From NCBI GenBank assembly GCA_947252645.1, contig CAMXWF010000016.1:1-64000 (forward strand): a DNA stretch of 64,000 bases, written 5' to 3'. The notes below the pieces were generated by a model. That model did not search any database. It saw only the letters and a list, made by a program, of their open reading frames with translations, and was not told the origin of the DNA. This document shows positions 51,761 through 60,517 of the stretch, piece after piece. The first letter of the stretch is position 1. Each line of letters begins with the position of its first letter. The position numbers and the translations under genes were made by a program. Origin of the DNA: an uncultured Bacteroidia bacterium. GTDB lineage: Bacteria > Bacteroidota > Bacteroidia > Bacteroidales > CAJPTX01.

Positions 51761-54004
51761 ATGAAACCAGTCGATTTGCAGGCCCAGCTAGACGACCTCG
51801 GCATCCTACCAGAGGAGTACACCCAAATCTGCCAGATTCTCGGCCGTGAGCCAAACTACACGGAGCTAAGCCTCTACTCGGCCATGTGGAGCGAACACGC
51901 CTCCTACAAGAACTCCATCAAGTGGCTAAAGACCTACCCCCGCCAGGGGGCCTGCCTGCTCGTGGGCGCCGGGGAGGAAAACGCCGGGCTGGTCGACGTG
52001 GGCGACGGCTGGGCGTGCGCCTTCAAAATCGAATCGCACAACCACCCCTGCGCCATCGAGCCCTACCAAGGCGCCGCCACGGGGGTCGGGGGCATCAACC
52101 GCGACATCTTCACCATGGGCGCCAGGCCCATTGCGCAGCTCAACTCCCTGCGCTTTGGCGACCTCCGAAACGCGCGCACGCGCTGGCTGCTCGATGGGGT
52201 GGTGCGCGGCATCGGCGACTACGGCAATAGCTTCGGCGTGGCCGTCGCGGGCGGCGAGGTGGCCTTCGACAGCTGCTACGAAACCAACCCGCTGGTCAAC
52301 GCCATGTCCGTGGGTATCGTCCGACACGGGCAAACCGTCTCTGCCATCGCAAAAGGCCCCGGCAACCCCGTCTTCATCGTTGGCTCGGCCACCGGCAAAG
52401 ACGGCATCCACGGCTCCACCTTCGCCTCCGCCAACATCACCGAAAACTCCGCCAACGACATCCCGGCCGTGCAAGTCGGCGACCCCTTCGCCGAAAAACG
52501 GCTCATGGAGGCCTCCCTCGAACTCGCCAAAATGCCCTTCCTCATCGGGATGCAAGACATGGGCGCCGCGGGCATCATCTGCAGCTGCTCCGAAATGGCC
52601 GCCAAGGGGAAAAGCGGCATGCGCATCGACCTCGACAAGGTCCCCAAACGGCAAGACGACATCCAGCCCTTCGAACTCCTCCTCTCCGAATCGCAGGAAC
52701 GCATGCTCGTGGTCATAGAAAAGGGCCACGAAAAGGAGCTTCTGGACATCTTCCAAAAGTGGGACCTGCTCTGCGCCTGCATCGGTGAGGTCACACCGGG
52801 GCCTAACCTCGACTTCTACGCCGAGGGGCAACTGGTGGCGCAGGTTCCCGCCGAAAGCCTCGTCCTCGGGGGCGGTGCCCCTGTCTACGACCGGGAGCAA
52901 AAAGAACCCGCCTACTTCAAGAAAAATCAGAAATTCAGCATCGACCAAGTCCCTGAACCAAACGACATGGTCGCCATCGCGCGCCGCATCGTGGCCAGCC
53001 CAAACGTTGCCTCCAAACGCTGGGTCTATGAGCAATACGACACCATGGTGGGCACCTACAACATGAGCGTCAACGTCCCTGCCGACGCAGGGCTGGTGGC
53101 CATTCCTGAATCGCAGCACCTGCTTGCGCTCACCGTTGACTGCAACGCCCGCTACGTGCAGGCCAACCCCTACGTTGGCGGACAAATCGCCGTGGCTGAG
53201 TCCGCGCGCAATGTCGTGTGCGCCGGCGCAAAGCCCCTAGCCATCACCAACTGCCTCAACTTCGGCAACCCCTACAACCCCGAGGTCTACTGGCAATTCG
53301 TCAACGCCGTCAAAGGCATCGGCGACGCCTGCAAGGCCTTCAACACGCCCGTCACCGGCGGAAACGTGAGCTTCTACAACGAATCCTCCATCGGCGGGCA
53401 CGACCTGCCCGTATACCCCACCCCAGTCATCGGTATGCTGGGCCTGGTAGACAACATAGAACACCGCATGGGGCTCAGCTTCCAGCAAAAGGGCGACGTC
53501 ATTTACCTCATCGGCGAAGCGAAAAACGACATCGCCTCCAGCGAATACCTCAACCTCATCCACGGTATCACCAGCTCGCCGGCGCCCTGCTTCAACCTCG
53601 AGGAAGAGTGCCAGATGCAGTCCCTGCTCATGGACCTGATCGACAAAAAACTCATCCAGTCCGCCCATGACGTCTCCCTCGGGGGGCTCTTCGTCACGCT
53701 ACTAGAATCGGCCATGCCCCGTAGCCTCGGCTTCGACATCACCAGCGACGCCGAAACACGCCTCGATGCCTTCCTCTTCGGCGAAAGCCAAGGGCGCGTT
53801 GTCGTCTCCGTCAATAGCAAGCTCGAAGGAAGCTTCCTCGACTTCATGATCGAACACCAAGTCCCCATGTGCGCCCTCGGGCACGTCACAAAGGCCGAAC
53901 TCCGCATCGACGATGTCTCCTACGGCTTCATCCACGACTTCCGCGACATCTACGACCACGCCCTGGCCAACTTGATCGAACACCCCGCGCAGACCGCCAA
54001 CTAG
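51761..54004 (+). CDS. purL: Phosphoribosylformylglycinamidine synthase PurL (small, PurSQL type)
   Basis: A 747-residue AIR-synthase-fold enzyme for step four of purine synthesis, converting FGAR to FGAM with ATP and ammonia. The ATG at 51761 gives the expected N-terminus (LDDLGILPEEYTQICQILGREPNYTELSLYSAMWSEHASYKNS). The ATP/FGAR segment is FKIESHNHPCAIEPYQGAATGVGGINRDIFTMGARPIA, a second phosphate site is ITNCLNFGNPYNPEVYWQF and the mid-protein GMQDMGAAGIICSCSEMAAKG is typical. There is no glutaminase domain, so it needs separate PurQ and PurS proteins, which are not in this window. It is followed at once by menG, with no gap. Confidence 0.95.
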   Translation: MKPVDLQAQLDDLGILPEEYTQICQILGREPNYTELSLYSAMWSEHASYKNSIKWLKTYPRQGACLLVGAGEENAGLVDVGDGWACAFKIESHNHPCAIEPYQGAATGVGGINRDIFTMGARPIAQLNSLRFGDLRNARTRWLLDGVVRGIGDYGNSFGVAVAGGEVAFDSCYETNPLVNAMSVGIVRHGQTVSAIAKGPGNPVFIVGSATGKDGIHGSTFASANITENSANDIPAVQVGDPFAEKRLMEASLELAKMPFLIGMQDMGAAGIICSCSEMAAKGKSGMRIDLDKVPKRQDDIQPFELLLSESQERMLVVIEKGHEKELLDIFQKWDLLCACIGEVTPGPNLDFYAEGQLVAQVPAESLVLGGGAPVYDREQKEPAYFKKNQKFSIDQVPEPNDMVAIARRIVASPNVASKRWVYEQYDTMVGTYNMSVNVPADAGLVAIPESQHLLALTVDCNARYVQANPYVGGQIAVAESARNVVCAGAKPLAITNCLNFGNPYNPEVYWQFVNAVKGIGDACKAFNTPVTGGNVSFYNESSIGGHDLPVYPTPVIGMLGLVDNIEHRMGLSFQQKGDVIYLIGEAKNDIASSEYLNLIHGITSSPAPCFNLEEECQMQSLLMDLIDKKLIQSAHDVSLGGLFVTLLESAMPRSLGFDITSDAETRLDAFLFGESQGRVVVSVNSKLEGSFLDFMIEHQVPMCALGHVTKAELRIDDVSYGFIHDFRDIYDHALANLIEHPAQTAN

Positions 54005-54748
54005 ATGGACTCCCCAACCCCCCGCCCGCTGCATAACGACGCAGACGAGCGCGCACAGCGCATCCAGGCGCTGTTCGCTCGCATTGCGCCTAGCTACGAC
54101 AAGCTCAACCACCTGCTCAGCTTCGGCTTCGACCGCTACTGGCGACGCAACGCTATCAAACCCATCCTCAATGCCCCTCACCACCACGTCCTCGACCTCG
54201 CCTGCGGCACCGGCGACCTCGCCCTAGCCCTCCTCGCCAAGGACTCCTCCACTACGCTCACCATCCTGGACTTCTGCGCCCCCATGCTGGAGCGGGGAAT
54301 ACAAAAAATCGCCAAGCGCTTCCCGCGCGCCAACGTCACGCCGCTCTGCGCGCCGGCCGAAAATATCCCACTGCCAAGCAACTCCATGGATGCCGTCATG
54401 GTCGCCTTCGGCATCCGCAACGTGGCTAACCTCCACACCGCGCTCGGCGAGTGCCTACGCGTACTCAAACCGAAAGGGCTGCTCGTTGTCCTCGAATTCT
54501 CCCACCCCTCGCTGCCGCTCTTCCGAAAACTCTACCGCTGGTACTTCCACCAGTGCCTCCCCACCATCGGGGGATGGATCTCCGGCCAAAAAGCCGACTA
54601 CAGCTACCTGCCGCGCTCCGTCGACACCTTCCCAGAAGGCCAAGTGTTCCTCGACCGGCTCGCCTGCGCTGGCTTCCAACGCATGGACCTCAAACGACTC
54701 TCACTCGGCATCGCCACCCGCTACACTGCCCTCAAACCGCAGAATTAA
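54005..54748 (+). CDS. menG: Demethylmenaquinone methyltransferase MenG/UbiE
   Basis: A 247-residue class I SAM methyltransferase for the last step of menaquinone synthesis. SAM motif VLDLACGTGDLALALL (about residue 60), the NVTPLCAPAENIPLPSNSMDAVMVAFGIRNVANLHTALGE region, and VLEFSHPSLPLFRKLYRWYFHQCLPTIGGWISG near the end are diagnostic of UbiE/MenG. Menaquinone fits an anaerobic Bacteroidota chain; the ubiquinone use is unlikely. The ATG directly follows the purL stop. It ends 2 bp before the FKBP gene. Confidence 0.94.
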   Translation: MDSPTPRPLHNDADERAQRIQALFARIAPSYDKLNHLLSFGFDRYWRRNAIKPILNAPHHHVLDLACGTGDLALALLAKDSSTTLTILDFCAPMLERGIQKIAKRFPRANVTPLCAPAENIPLPSNSMDAVMVAFGIRNVANLHTALGECLRVLKPKGLLVVLEFSHPSLPLFRKLYRWYFHQCLPTIGGWISGQKADYSYLPRSVDTFPEGQVFLDRLACAGFQRMDLKRLSLGIATRYTALKPQN

Positions 54749-54750
54749 GC

Positions 54751-55284
54751 ATGAATGCCCTACGGCTCTTCGTCCCGCTCGCCGCGCTAGCCCTGCTAAC
54801 CGAATGCTCCACCCCCCAAGCCCCCGTGGCGCAAGGCAACTCCGCGCAGGCTCAGCTACTCGAAGACATGGCGCGCGCCAACCGACTAGCCGCCGACCAT
54901 AGCCAAGCGCAAATCGAAGGATACCTCCGACGGCACCACGACTCCTCCTTCACCGCCCAGGCCAACGGCCTCTACACCAAGATTTGGGGCACTCCTCGGC
55001 AAGCTCCCATGCAGGCCCAAAGCCTCGTGAAGGTCGCCTACCGCCTCGAACTCCTCGACGGCACCCTACTGCGCAACCTCGACAGCTCACAGGCCGAAAC
55101 CCTACTCCTCGGACGGGGCGACCGCACCGCCGGGCTCGACTACCTGCTCCTCATGATGCAACCAGGGCAGCAGGGCGAAGCCCTTGTCCCCGCGGAGCTG
55201 GGATACGGTCTTCAGGGCGACGGCGCCCGCGTACCACCAAACGCCTGCCTACACTACACGGTCACCTGGCTCGCCCAACCATAG
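54751..55284 (+). CDS. FKBP-type peptidyl-prolyl isomerase lipoprotein
   Basis: A 177-residue exported protein. The signal NALRLFVPLAALALLTEC has a lipobox (LTEC) at Cys19. After a helical linker rich in Ala/Gln (20-80), the FKBP domain runs from about 90 to the end: VKVAYRLELLDGTLLRNL..., GLDYLLLMMQPGQQGEALVPAELGYGLQGDGARVPPNACLHYTVTW, which keeps the LVP-AELGYG and VPPNA...HY features. It would catalyse proline isomerisation in the periplasm or on the outer membrane. The start at 54751 is preferred to a much longer frame that overlaps menG. It ends the plus-strand block. Confidence 0.85.
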   Translation: MNALRLFVPLAALALLTECSTPQAPVAQGNSAQAQLLEDMARANRLAADHSQAQIEGYLRRHHDSSFTAQANGLYTKIWGTPRQAPMQAQSLVKVAYRLELLDGTLLRNLDSSQAETLLLGRGDRTAGLDYLLLMMQPGQQGEALVPAELGYGLQGDGARVPPNACLHYTVTWLAQP

Positions 55285-55307
55285 CCCCCGCGGCTACTAC
55301 CCTACCC

Positions 55308-56417
55308 CTACGGCAAGGCCGACAACGCCGTAGACCGCTCCAGAGGCTCCACCTGCAGCTCCGCCGCAATGCGATCAAGCTGCAAAAGATCCTCCTCCTC
55401 CAGCAATAGACCCTCTTTCTGGTTGCGCTGACGAATGGCCTCCTGGCGCTCTCCAGGAATGGAAACCCCCGACGTTCCTTGGATGCCCTTGGCGGCCTGA
55501 ATCGTCTCGCACCAGCTATTAACCGCGCCCGCAGACCGACTCCCCGACTGAAAACCATCCATCCGCACTGCGCCCAGCAAATGGCCAAAACCATGCCCTT
55601 TCTCCTGCGCTGGAAGCGGCATGTAGGCCTCGGTCGGGGGCACGTAGGGCCCAAAACTCGCACCCCCAAGCACCCCGCACAGCAAATCCACTATACACGC
55701 AAAACCATAGCCCATGTAGGCCGTCTCATGCAGGCTACTCCCAAAAGGCAACAGGGCGCCACCGCGCATCAGCGTGGCAGGGTCCGTCGTCGGCTGCCCC
55801 ATGACATCCCGCAGCACGCCCTCCGAAAGCTGCTGACCTCGCTCGGCCTTCGCCTGAACCTGCTGAAAACTCATGGACCCAGTATTTAGCTCCACCACCA
55901 CCGACCTACCCTGCCCGGGCATCGCAATGGCTATGGGGTTGGCCCCCAACGTGCGCTGCGCGCTATTGTAAGCCGCCAGCACAGGCGCACTATTACTCAT
56001 CGCAAAGCCCAGCATCCCCTGCTCGGCAGCCAGACGCGCGTAGTAGCTCGCCAAACCAAACGGATTGCTATTGGCCACCGCCACCCACGCCACCCCAGTC
56101 GTCCGCGCCTTCTCCACGGCCAGCATCATGGCCTTCTTGGCCGCCACAGGTCCAAAACCTCCACCGGCATTGAGCGTCGCCGTCGACGGCATCTGGTACG
56201 TCACCTCCATCGAGGCCACTGGATCCAAACGATGCACCTGCCAAAGCTGGTAAAAACGCTCCAGCAGTCCTACACCATACTCGCGCTCCTCGCGCAGCGC
56301 CCCCTCCACCAACACCTCCGCCACCACCTGCGCATCCGCATAGCTGGTCCCAAACCGCGCTACCAGCTTGGTCAGGTAATCCTGCAGTACCTTATACCCT
56401 ATCCGAAACGCCCCCAT
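55308..56417 (-). CDS. Ldh-family (malate/lactate type) oxidoreductase lacking catalytic His residues
   Basis: A 369-residue protein of the AllD/YlbC/ComC family of NAD(P)H-dependent 2-hydroxyacid dehydrogenases, normally cytoplasmic. Family features seen are GGGFGPVAAKKAMMLAVEKA, the NSNPFGLASYYARLA segment and LGANPIAIAMPG. Two key positions differ: the SHG motif near the start is EYG (46-48), and the His of the usual NSxHFG is Pro119 in NSNPFG. Substrate and activity are therefore uncertain; a changed reaction or a non-catalytic protein is possible. The start overlaps the YgjV-like gene by 26 bp, so the genes are coupled. Confidence 0.8.
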   Translation of the reverse strand: MGAFRIGYKVLQDYLTKLVARFGTSYADAQVVAEVLVEGALREEREYGVGLLERFYQLWQVHRLDPVASMEVTYQMPSTATLNAGGGFGPVAAKKAMMLAVEKARTTGVAWVAVANSNPFGLASYYARLAAEQGMLGFAMSNSAPVLAAYNSAQRTLGANPIAIAMPGQGRSVVVELNTGSMSFQQVQAKAERGQQLSEGVLRDVMGQPTTDPATLMRGGALLPFGSSLHETAYMGYGFACIVDLLCGVLGGASFGPYVPPTEAYMPLPAQEKGHGFGHLLGAVRMDGFQSGSRSAGAVNSWCETIQAAKGIQGTSGVSIPGERQEAIRQRNQKEGLLLEEEDLLQLDRIAAELQVEPLERSTALSALP

Positions 56418-56649
56418 CGCGACTACGCACTCGATAGATCTCGCGCAGACGATAGAGATTCACCGCCACACCAAAACCGTTGGCCAACCACACCGCCAAA
56501 CTCCCTATCGCCACGCCGTAGACTACAAACAGCGCACAACCTAACAGGTTCACCCAGCGCAGGGTGATGATCGACTTCATCACCAACGACGCCGCCACCA
56601 ACACCGCCGCCAACACCCCAAGTGCCTCTACTAGCCAACCTGACATCAT
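56392..56649 (-). CDS. Small YgjV-like membrane protein
   Basis: An 85-residue protein with about three membrane helices (WLVEALGVLAAVLVAASLVM, INLLGCALFVVYGVAIG-like VNLLGCALFVVYGVAIG, SLAVWLANGFGVAVNLYRL) and a basic tail, resembling small bacterial inner-membrane proteins of the YgjV type. Function unknown. The two adjoining ATGs (56649, 56646) overlap the cysQ stop in an ATGA junction, and the end overlaps the Ldh-family gene by 26 bp, so it sits inside a coupled operon. Confidence 0.7.
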   Translation of the reverse strand: MMSGWLVEALGVLAAVLVAASLVMKSIITLRWVNLLGCALFVVYGVAIGSLAVWLANGFGVAVNLYRLREIYRVRSRDGGVSDRV

Positions 56650-57539
56650 AGACGTGGTAATTGTATCCCGCGACCTATCAGCACAAAGGGCGGATTCTCC
56701 AGCATCGACTTATTGTACAGCAACCGCTCATGCTCCTTGAGCGTCACCAGCTGCACGCCGGCCTCCTCAGCGATGATCTGCCCTGCACCCGTGTCCCACT
56801 CACTCGTCTTCGCTATGCGCGGATACAAATCGGCACTCCCCTCCGCCACCATGCACAGCTTGAGCGATGAGCCACGATTGATCCGCTTCATATTCGGATA
56901 CTGCGCGCTGAGACGCTGCAGATACGCATCCAGCTGCGGCGCCATGTGCGAACGGCTAATCAGCACACGAAGGGCCGCACCGCCCTCCTGACCCACATCG
57001 GCCCCTGGGCTATCGTAGTATGGAAGTGACACGCTCCGCGACTGCAAATACTCATAGCCCAACTCCAAAATGGACGTCGTGGGCTCGTAGTTCGTCACCA
57101 AATAGGCCCCCCGGTGCTGCAGTGCATAGTAGAGCGACCGAAGCTCCGGGAGGTAAATCACCCCCAAGATCGGCTCGTTGCGGTGGATAAGCGCTATATT
57201 CACCGTGAACTCCCCGTTCTCATTGATGAACTCTAGCGTGCCATCCAAGGGATCCACTAGCCAAAAATAGTCCCAGTCTCGGCGCTCCTCAAACCGCACC
57301 AAGCGCCCCTCCTCGCTCAGCACCGGTATCCGCGAAACCAACAATTCGTGACGAATCGTCCTATGCGCCTCGATGTCCGCCTGCGTCAGCGGCGTGGCAT
57401 CCGACTTCATCTTCACGTTGATCTCCTTCTTGCGGTAATTCTCCAATATCCCTACCCCTGCCCGACCTGCCGCATGCACCGCCAGCTCCAGCAGCTTGAC
57501 CAACGTATCCGAACCTATCTCCATCGCTTCTCGTAACAT
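56646..57539 (-). CDS. cysQ: 3'(2'),5'-bisphosphate nucleotidase CysQ
   Basis: A 297-residue inositol-phosphatase-fold enzyme removing the 3'-phosphate from PAP/PAPS. Metal-binding motifs are IPVLSEEG, LVDPLDGTLEFINENGEFTVNIAL (DPLDGT, about residues 95-100) and, near the end, TSEWDTGAGQIIAEEAGVQL (WDxxAxxxI). The N-terminal helix pair and length are normal. GGAGG precedes the ATG at 57539. It follows a TauE/SafE-type exporter by 15 bp and overlaps the next gene, so sulfur metabolism is a plausible link. Confidence 0.92.
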   Translation of the reverse strand: MLREAMEIGSDTLVKLLELAVHAAGRAGVGILENYRKKEINVKMKSDATPLTQADIEAHRTIRHELLVSRIPVLSEEGRLVRFEERRDWDYFWLVDPLDGTLEFINENGEFTVNIALIHRNEPILGVIYLPELRSLYYALQHRGAYLVTNYEPTTSILELGYEYLQSRSVSLPYYDSPGADVGQEGGAALRVLISRSHMAPQLDAYLQRLSAQYPNMKRINRGSSLKLCMVAEGSADLYPRIAKTSEWDTGAGQIIAEEAGVQLVTLKEHERLLYNKSMLENPPFVLIGRGIQLPRL

Positions 57540-57554
57540 CGTCCTCCATCCCTC

Positions 57555-58319
57555 CTACCGCAGCAGCAAATTGGCCGAGAATAGCAGCACACACACCACC
57601 ATGACCACCTTCACCAAGCCCTGCCCGCGCTTTACCGCCAAACGTACCCCTAACCAAGACCCACCCATGCAGCCGGCCGCCATGAGCAGCGACAACGGCC
57701 AATCAACCAATCCATTGTAGATGTACACTGGCAAGGCCGACAACGTAAACACCAGCTGGATTAGCAGCTTGACCGCATTCGCCGTGAGCAAATCCATACC
57801 CGACACAACCGTCAGCACTAGCAGGATCAAAAAATTCGCCCCAACCTGCACAAACCCCCCGTAAAACGACACGGCTAATATGATTAGCCAAAAGTACGGA
57901 CGCCGAAACACCTCCTGCGGGTCAAGCCGACTACGGTTGCGGCGTAGCTTCTCTGGCCGCACGAAAAGCAACGCCACCATGGGCAACATCACCACCGCTA
58001 TAATCTTCCCCATCATCGCTGAACCCACGTGGCTCGCCAGCACTGCCCCGCTCACCGACCCCAACACTATCGGCACCACCAGCCACCTCGCGCTCACCCC
58101 ACGCCCTACTCCGCTACGGCGATAGGTCCAAAACGAGGTCAACGACTGCACCAATATCCCCACCCTGTTGCTCCCATTGGCCACATTGGCCGGCAGGCCA
58201 GAAAGCATCAGCAGCGGCAACGTAAGCAACGAACCCGCGCCGGCCATCGAGTTCACAAATCCCGCCACGGCCCCGGCCAACGGAATGGCCACCCAGAGCC
58301 ACCAGCTCAGCTCCATCAT
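57555..58319 (-). CDS. TauE/SafE family membrane exporter
   Basis: A 254-residue polytopic protein with seven or eight hydrophobic spans. The duplicated TauE/SafE motif is seen as GFVNSMAGAGSLLTLPLLMLSG near residue 20 and ILAVSFYGGFVQVGANFLILLVL in the second half. The family exports sulfite, sulfoacetate or other organosulfur anions; the substrate here is unproved. Its start overlaps the end of the preceding gene by 4 bp and its end is 15 bp before cysQ, which makes 58774 to 55308 one likely operon. Confidence 0.88.
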   Translation of the reverse strand: MMELSWWLWVAIPLAGAVAGFVNSMAGAGSLLTLPLLMLSGLPANVANGSNRVGILVQSLTSFWTYRRSGVGRGVSARWLVVPIVLGSVSGAVLASHVGSAMMGKIIAVVMLPMVALLFVRPEKLRRNRSRLDPQEVFRRPYFWLIILAVSFYGGFVQVGANFLILLVLTVVSGMDLLTANAVKLLIQLVFTLSALPVYIYNGLVDWPLSLLMAAGCMGGSWLGVRLAVKRGQGLVKVVMVVCVLLFSANLLLR

Positions 58320-58774
58320 GCTTGTATCTTCACTACCGTCACGGGCTTACCTAAACGACGACTCTCCTGGATCACCGCGGCCTTGATGGCGCGCAGCAAT
58401 CCGTAGGAAAGCCACCCCAACGAAAGCTGACGACGGCCACGGTGCACCAGCTGAAACCGAATGTACGCCGGTCCCACACGCACCGACTGAATACTCGACC
58501 ACGGCACCACGCGCCTACGGCGTACTCCGTAGCTCAGCTTATAGCGCAGGCACTCTCCATCGCTGCTGATAAAATAGTGCTGACTCTTCACCTGCACCAC
58601 CACACCCACCTGCAAGGCCAACAGAACAAACAACGGCCAACTCGTCACCCCACGCCACGCCAAGTAAACATACACCAACAGTTGCACCAACAGCACCGCC
58701 AACACCTGAAGCGTGCGCTTGGCGCCCTCGCGACTACCTACCCACCCCTCGCTCGGAATGTCTACTCGAAACAT
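58316..58774 (-). CDS. Membrane-anchored PH-like domain protein, unknown function
   Basis: A 152-residue protein with two hydrophobic helices at about 23-40 and 45-61, followed by a beta-rich stretch (YFISSDGECLRYKLSYGVRRRRVVPWSSIQSVRVGPAYIRFQLV) of the kind seen in bacterial PH-like domains, and a basic C-terminal helix. I recognise no exact family. The end overlaps the TauE start by 4 bp, and rlmN ends 7 bp upstream of its start. Confidence 0.65.
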   Translation of the reverse strand: MFRVDIPSEGWVGSREGAKRTLQVLAVLLVQLLVYVYLAWRGVTSWPLFVLLALQVGVVVQVKSQHYFISSDGECLRYKLSYGVRRRRVVPWSSIQSVRVGPAYIRFQLVHRGRRQLSLGWLSYGLLRAIKAAVIQESRRLGKPVTVVKIQA

Positions 58775-58781
58775 CTAGACC

Positions 58782-59807
58782 CTAGTTCGTAGTCTTACTC
58801 AGCATGCCGCAAGCCGCCGCAATGTCCTCGCCCCGAGTCGCGCGCAGCGTCGCGCGCAGCCCCTCACCCTGCACCGCGTTGAGAAACCAGCGCGCCTGCA
58901 TCGACGTGGGCGCCTGGTACGATGCCCCTGCGTGTGCATGGTAGGGAATGAGGTTCAACAACGCCGGCATACCCCGGAGCATACGACCCAAACCCTGCGC
59001 GTGCCGCGCCGTGTCGTTGACTCCATGGAGCAGCACGTACTCAAACGACAACCGACGCTGTCCGCGCCAATCCCCCTGACGAAGCACAGCCATCAAATCC
59101 CGCAGCTCCACCTGGCGCGCCGCAGGCAGCAAGCGCGCGCGCTCAGCCTGGAAGGGCGTATGCAAGCTCACCGCCAAATGGCACGGCGACTCCCGGATAA
59201 ACCGACGCAACGGCTCCAGCAGGCCCACAGTCGAAACCGTGATGCGCCGAGGACTCATACCATAGCCCCACCCCGCCGTCAACACCTCTATGGCCTGCAT
59301 CACCGCCGCGTAGTTGTCCAGAGGCTCCCCCATCCCCATGAACACCACATTCGATACCGAGGCCCGCGCCGGGCTCGAGGCGTACTGGTTGAGTATCTGC
59401 CCAGGATCCAGCGAACCATGGTAATGCTGCGCGCCCGTCGCGCAAAAACTACACCCCATCTTACAGCCCACCTGGCTCGATAGGCATATCGTCATCCTAC
59501 CCCCCTCTGGAATCAGCGCCGTCTCCACCGTCGTGCCCTCACCCACGCCAAAAAGATACTTCACGGTGCCATCAACCGAGCGCTGTGCCCCCAACGGCGC
59601 CCCACGCGCAATGGTGTAGCGGGCTGCAAGCGTCGCGCGCGTCGCGCGCGACATGTTGGTCATCCCCTGGAAATCCACCACGTTCTTCCCATAGAGCCAC
59701 CCTGCCAGCTGCCGACCAGCATAGGGGGGCAACGCCAGCCCCTCCGCCACGCGCTCCAGCTCCTGCAACGTGGCCCCAAATAGATTCTGCACCCTGTCCG
59801 TACTCAT
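58782..59807 (-). CDS. rlmN: Dual-specificity rRNA/tRNA adenine-2 methyltransferase RlmN
   Basis: A 341-residue radical SAM methyltransferase that puts C2-methyl on A2503 of 23S rRNA and A37 of some tRNAs. The Fe-S motif is CKMGCSFC (CxxxCxxC), after SSQVG, with FMGMGEPLDNYAAVM and the SLHTPFQAERARLLP segment. The C-terminal Cys in EDIAAACGMLSK is the second catalytic Cys. The ATG at 59807 is used; a TTG two codons upstream is in frame. Length is normal. Confidence 0.95.
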   Translation of the reverse strand: MSTDRVQNLFGATLQELERVAEGLALPPYAGRQLAGWLYGKNVVDFQGMTNMSRATRATLAARYTIARGAPLGAQRSVDGTVKYLFGVGEGTTVETALIPEGGRMTICLSSQVGCKMGCSFCATGAQHYHGSLDPGQILNQYASSPARASVSNVVFMGMGEPLDNYAAVMQAIEVLTAGWGYGMSPRRITVSTVGLLEPLRRFIRESPCHLAVSLHTPFQAERARLLPAARQVELRDLMAVLRQGDWRGQRRLSFEYVLLHGVNDTARHAQGLGRMLRGMPALLNLIPYHAHAGASYQAPTSMQARWFLNAVQGEGLRATLRATRGEDIAAACGMLSKTTN

Positions 59808-59831
59808 CGCCAACTACCCCGACTCCCCACC

Positions 59832-60485
59832 CTATTTCTCCCCGTAGGCCAAATCGCCCGCATCCCCCAAGCCAGGCACCACGTAGGCCTTGGCCGTCAG
59901 CGCATCATCCACCGCCCCCAACCACAGCGTCACATCCTTCTCCCCTAGCGCACGCTCCAAATGCTCCACTCCCTCTCGGGCCGCAATCGCGCACACTATG
60001 TGCGTGTGACGAGGCTTACCAAATCGACGGCAAATCTCCTGGTAGGCCATCACCAGCGAAGACCCCGTGGCCAGCATCGCATCGCACAATATCAACGTCT
60101 TGCCCTCCACCGTGGCACTAGATATATACTCCAGCTCTATGTGAAACTTATTGCCATCATCGTACTTTCGGTAGGCCGAGATAAAGCCACTGCTCGCCCT
60201 ATCAAACATGTTGAGCAACCCCTTATGCAGCGGCAAACCGGCCCGAAGCACCGAGGATATCACCAAATCCTCCTCACGCAGCACCGGCACATCCAGCTCT
60301 CCCAACGGCGTCACCACATGTCGCGGCTCGTAGGGCAACTCCCGACTCAGCTCCAGCGCCGCGCACTCACCTATGCGCTCCAAATTCTTCCGAAATCGCA
60401 TCGGATCGCCCTGATCGCACTCGCTGCGCATCTCGGCCAGAAAATTGTTGAGGACACTGTGGGTCCGCGTGAGCAATCGTGCCAT
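59832..60485 (-). CDS. upp: Uracil phosphoribosyltransferase
   Basis: A 217-residue salvage enzyme joining uracil and PRPP into UMP. The PRPP loop is ILCDAMLATGSSLVMAY (about 130-146), the early VISSVLRAGLPLHKGLL and the uracil-binding C-terminus AYVVPGLGDAGDLAYGE are typical. The frame starts at ATG 60485, 25 bp after a TAACTTTG promoter. It is followed 24 bp on by rlmN. Confidence 0.95.
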   Translation of the reverse strand: MARLLTRTHSVLNNFLAEMRSECDQGDPMRFRKNLERIGECAALELSRELPYEPRHVVTPLGELDVPVLREEDLVISSVLRAGLPLHKGLLNMFDRASSGFISAYRKYDDGNKFHIELEYISSATVEGKTLILCDAMLATGSSLVMAYQEICRRFGKPRHTHIVCAIAAREGVEHLERALGEKDVTLWLGAVDDALTAKAYVVPGLGDAGDLAYGEK

Positions 60486-60509
60486 GGCTTCCTATATCTT
60501 ATTGAATGG

Positions 60510-60517
60510 CAAAGTTA
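60510..60517 (-). promoter_or_regulatory. -7 promoter motif of upp
   Basis: The minus strand reads TAACTTTG 25 bp upstream of the upp ATG, overlapping the end of the preceding gene. Confidence 0.55.

Noticed and set aside
51926..53185. Minus-strand frame of 419 codons
   Set aside because: Antisense to purL and composed mainly of Val/Gly/Asp-rich low-complexity sequence.
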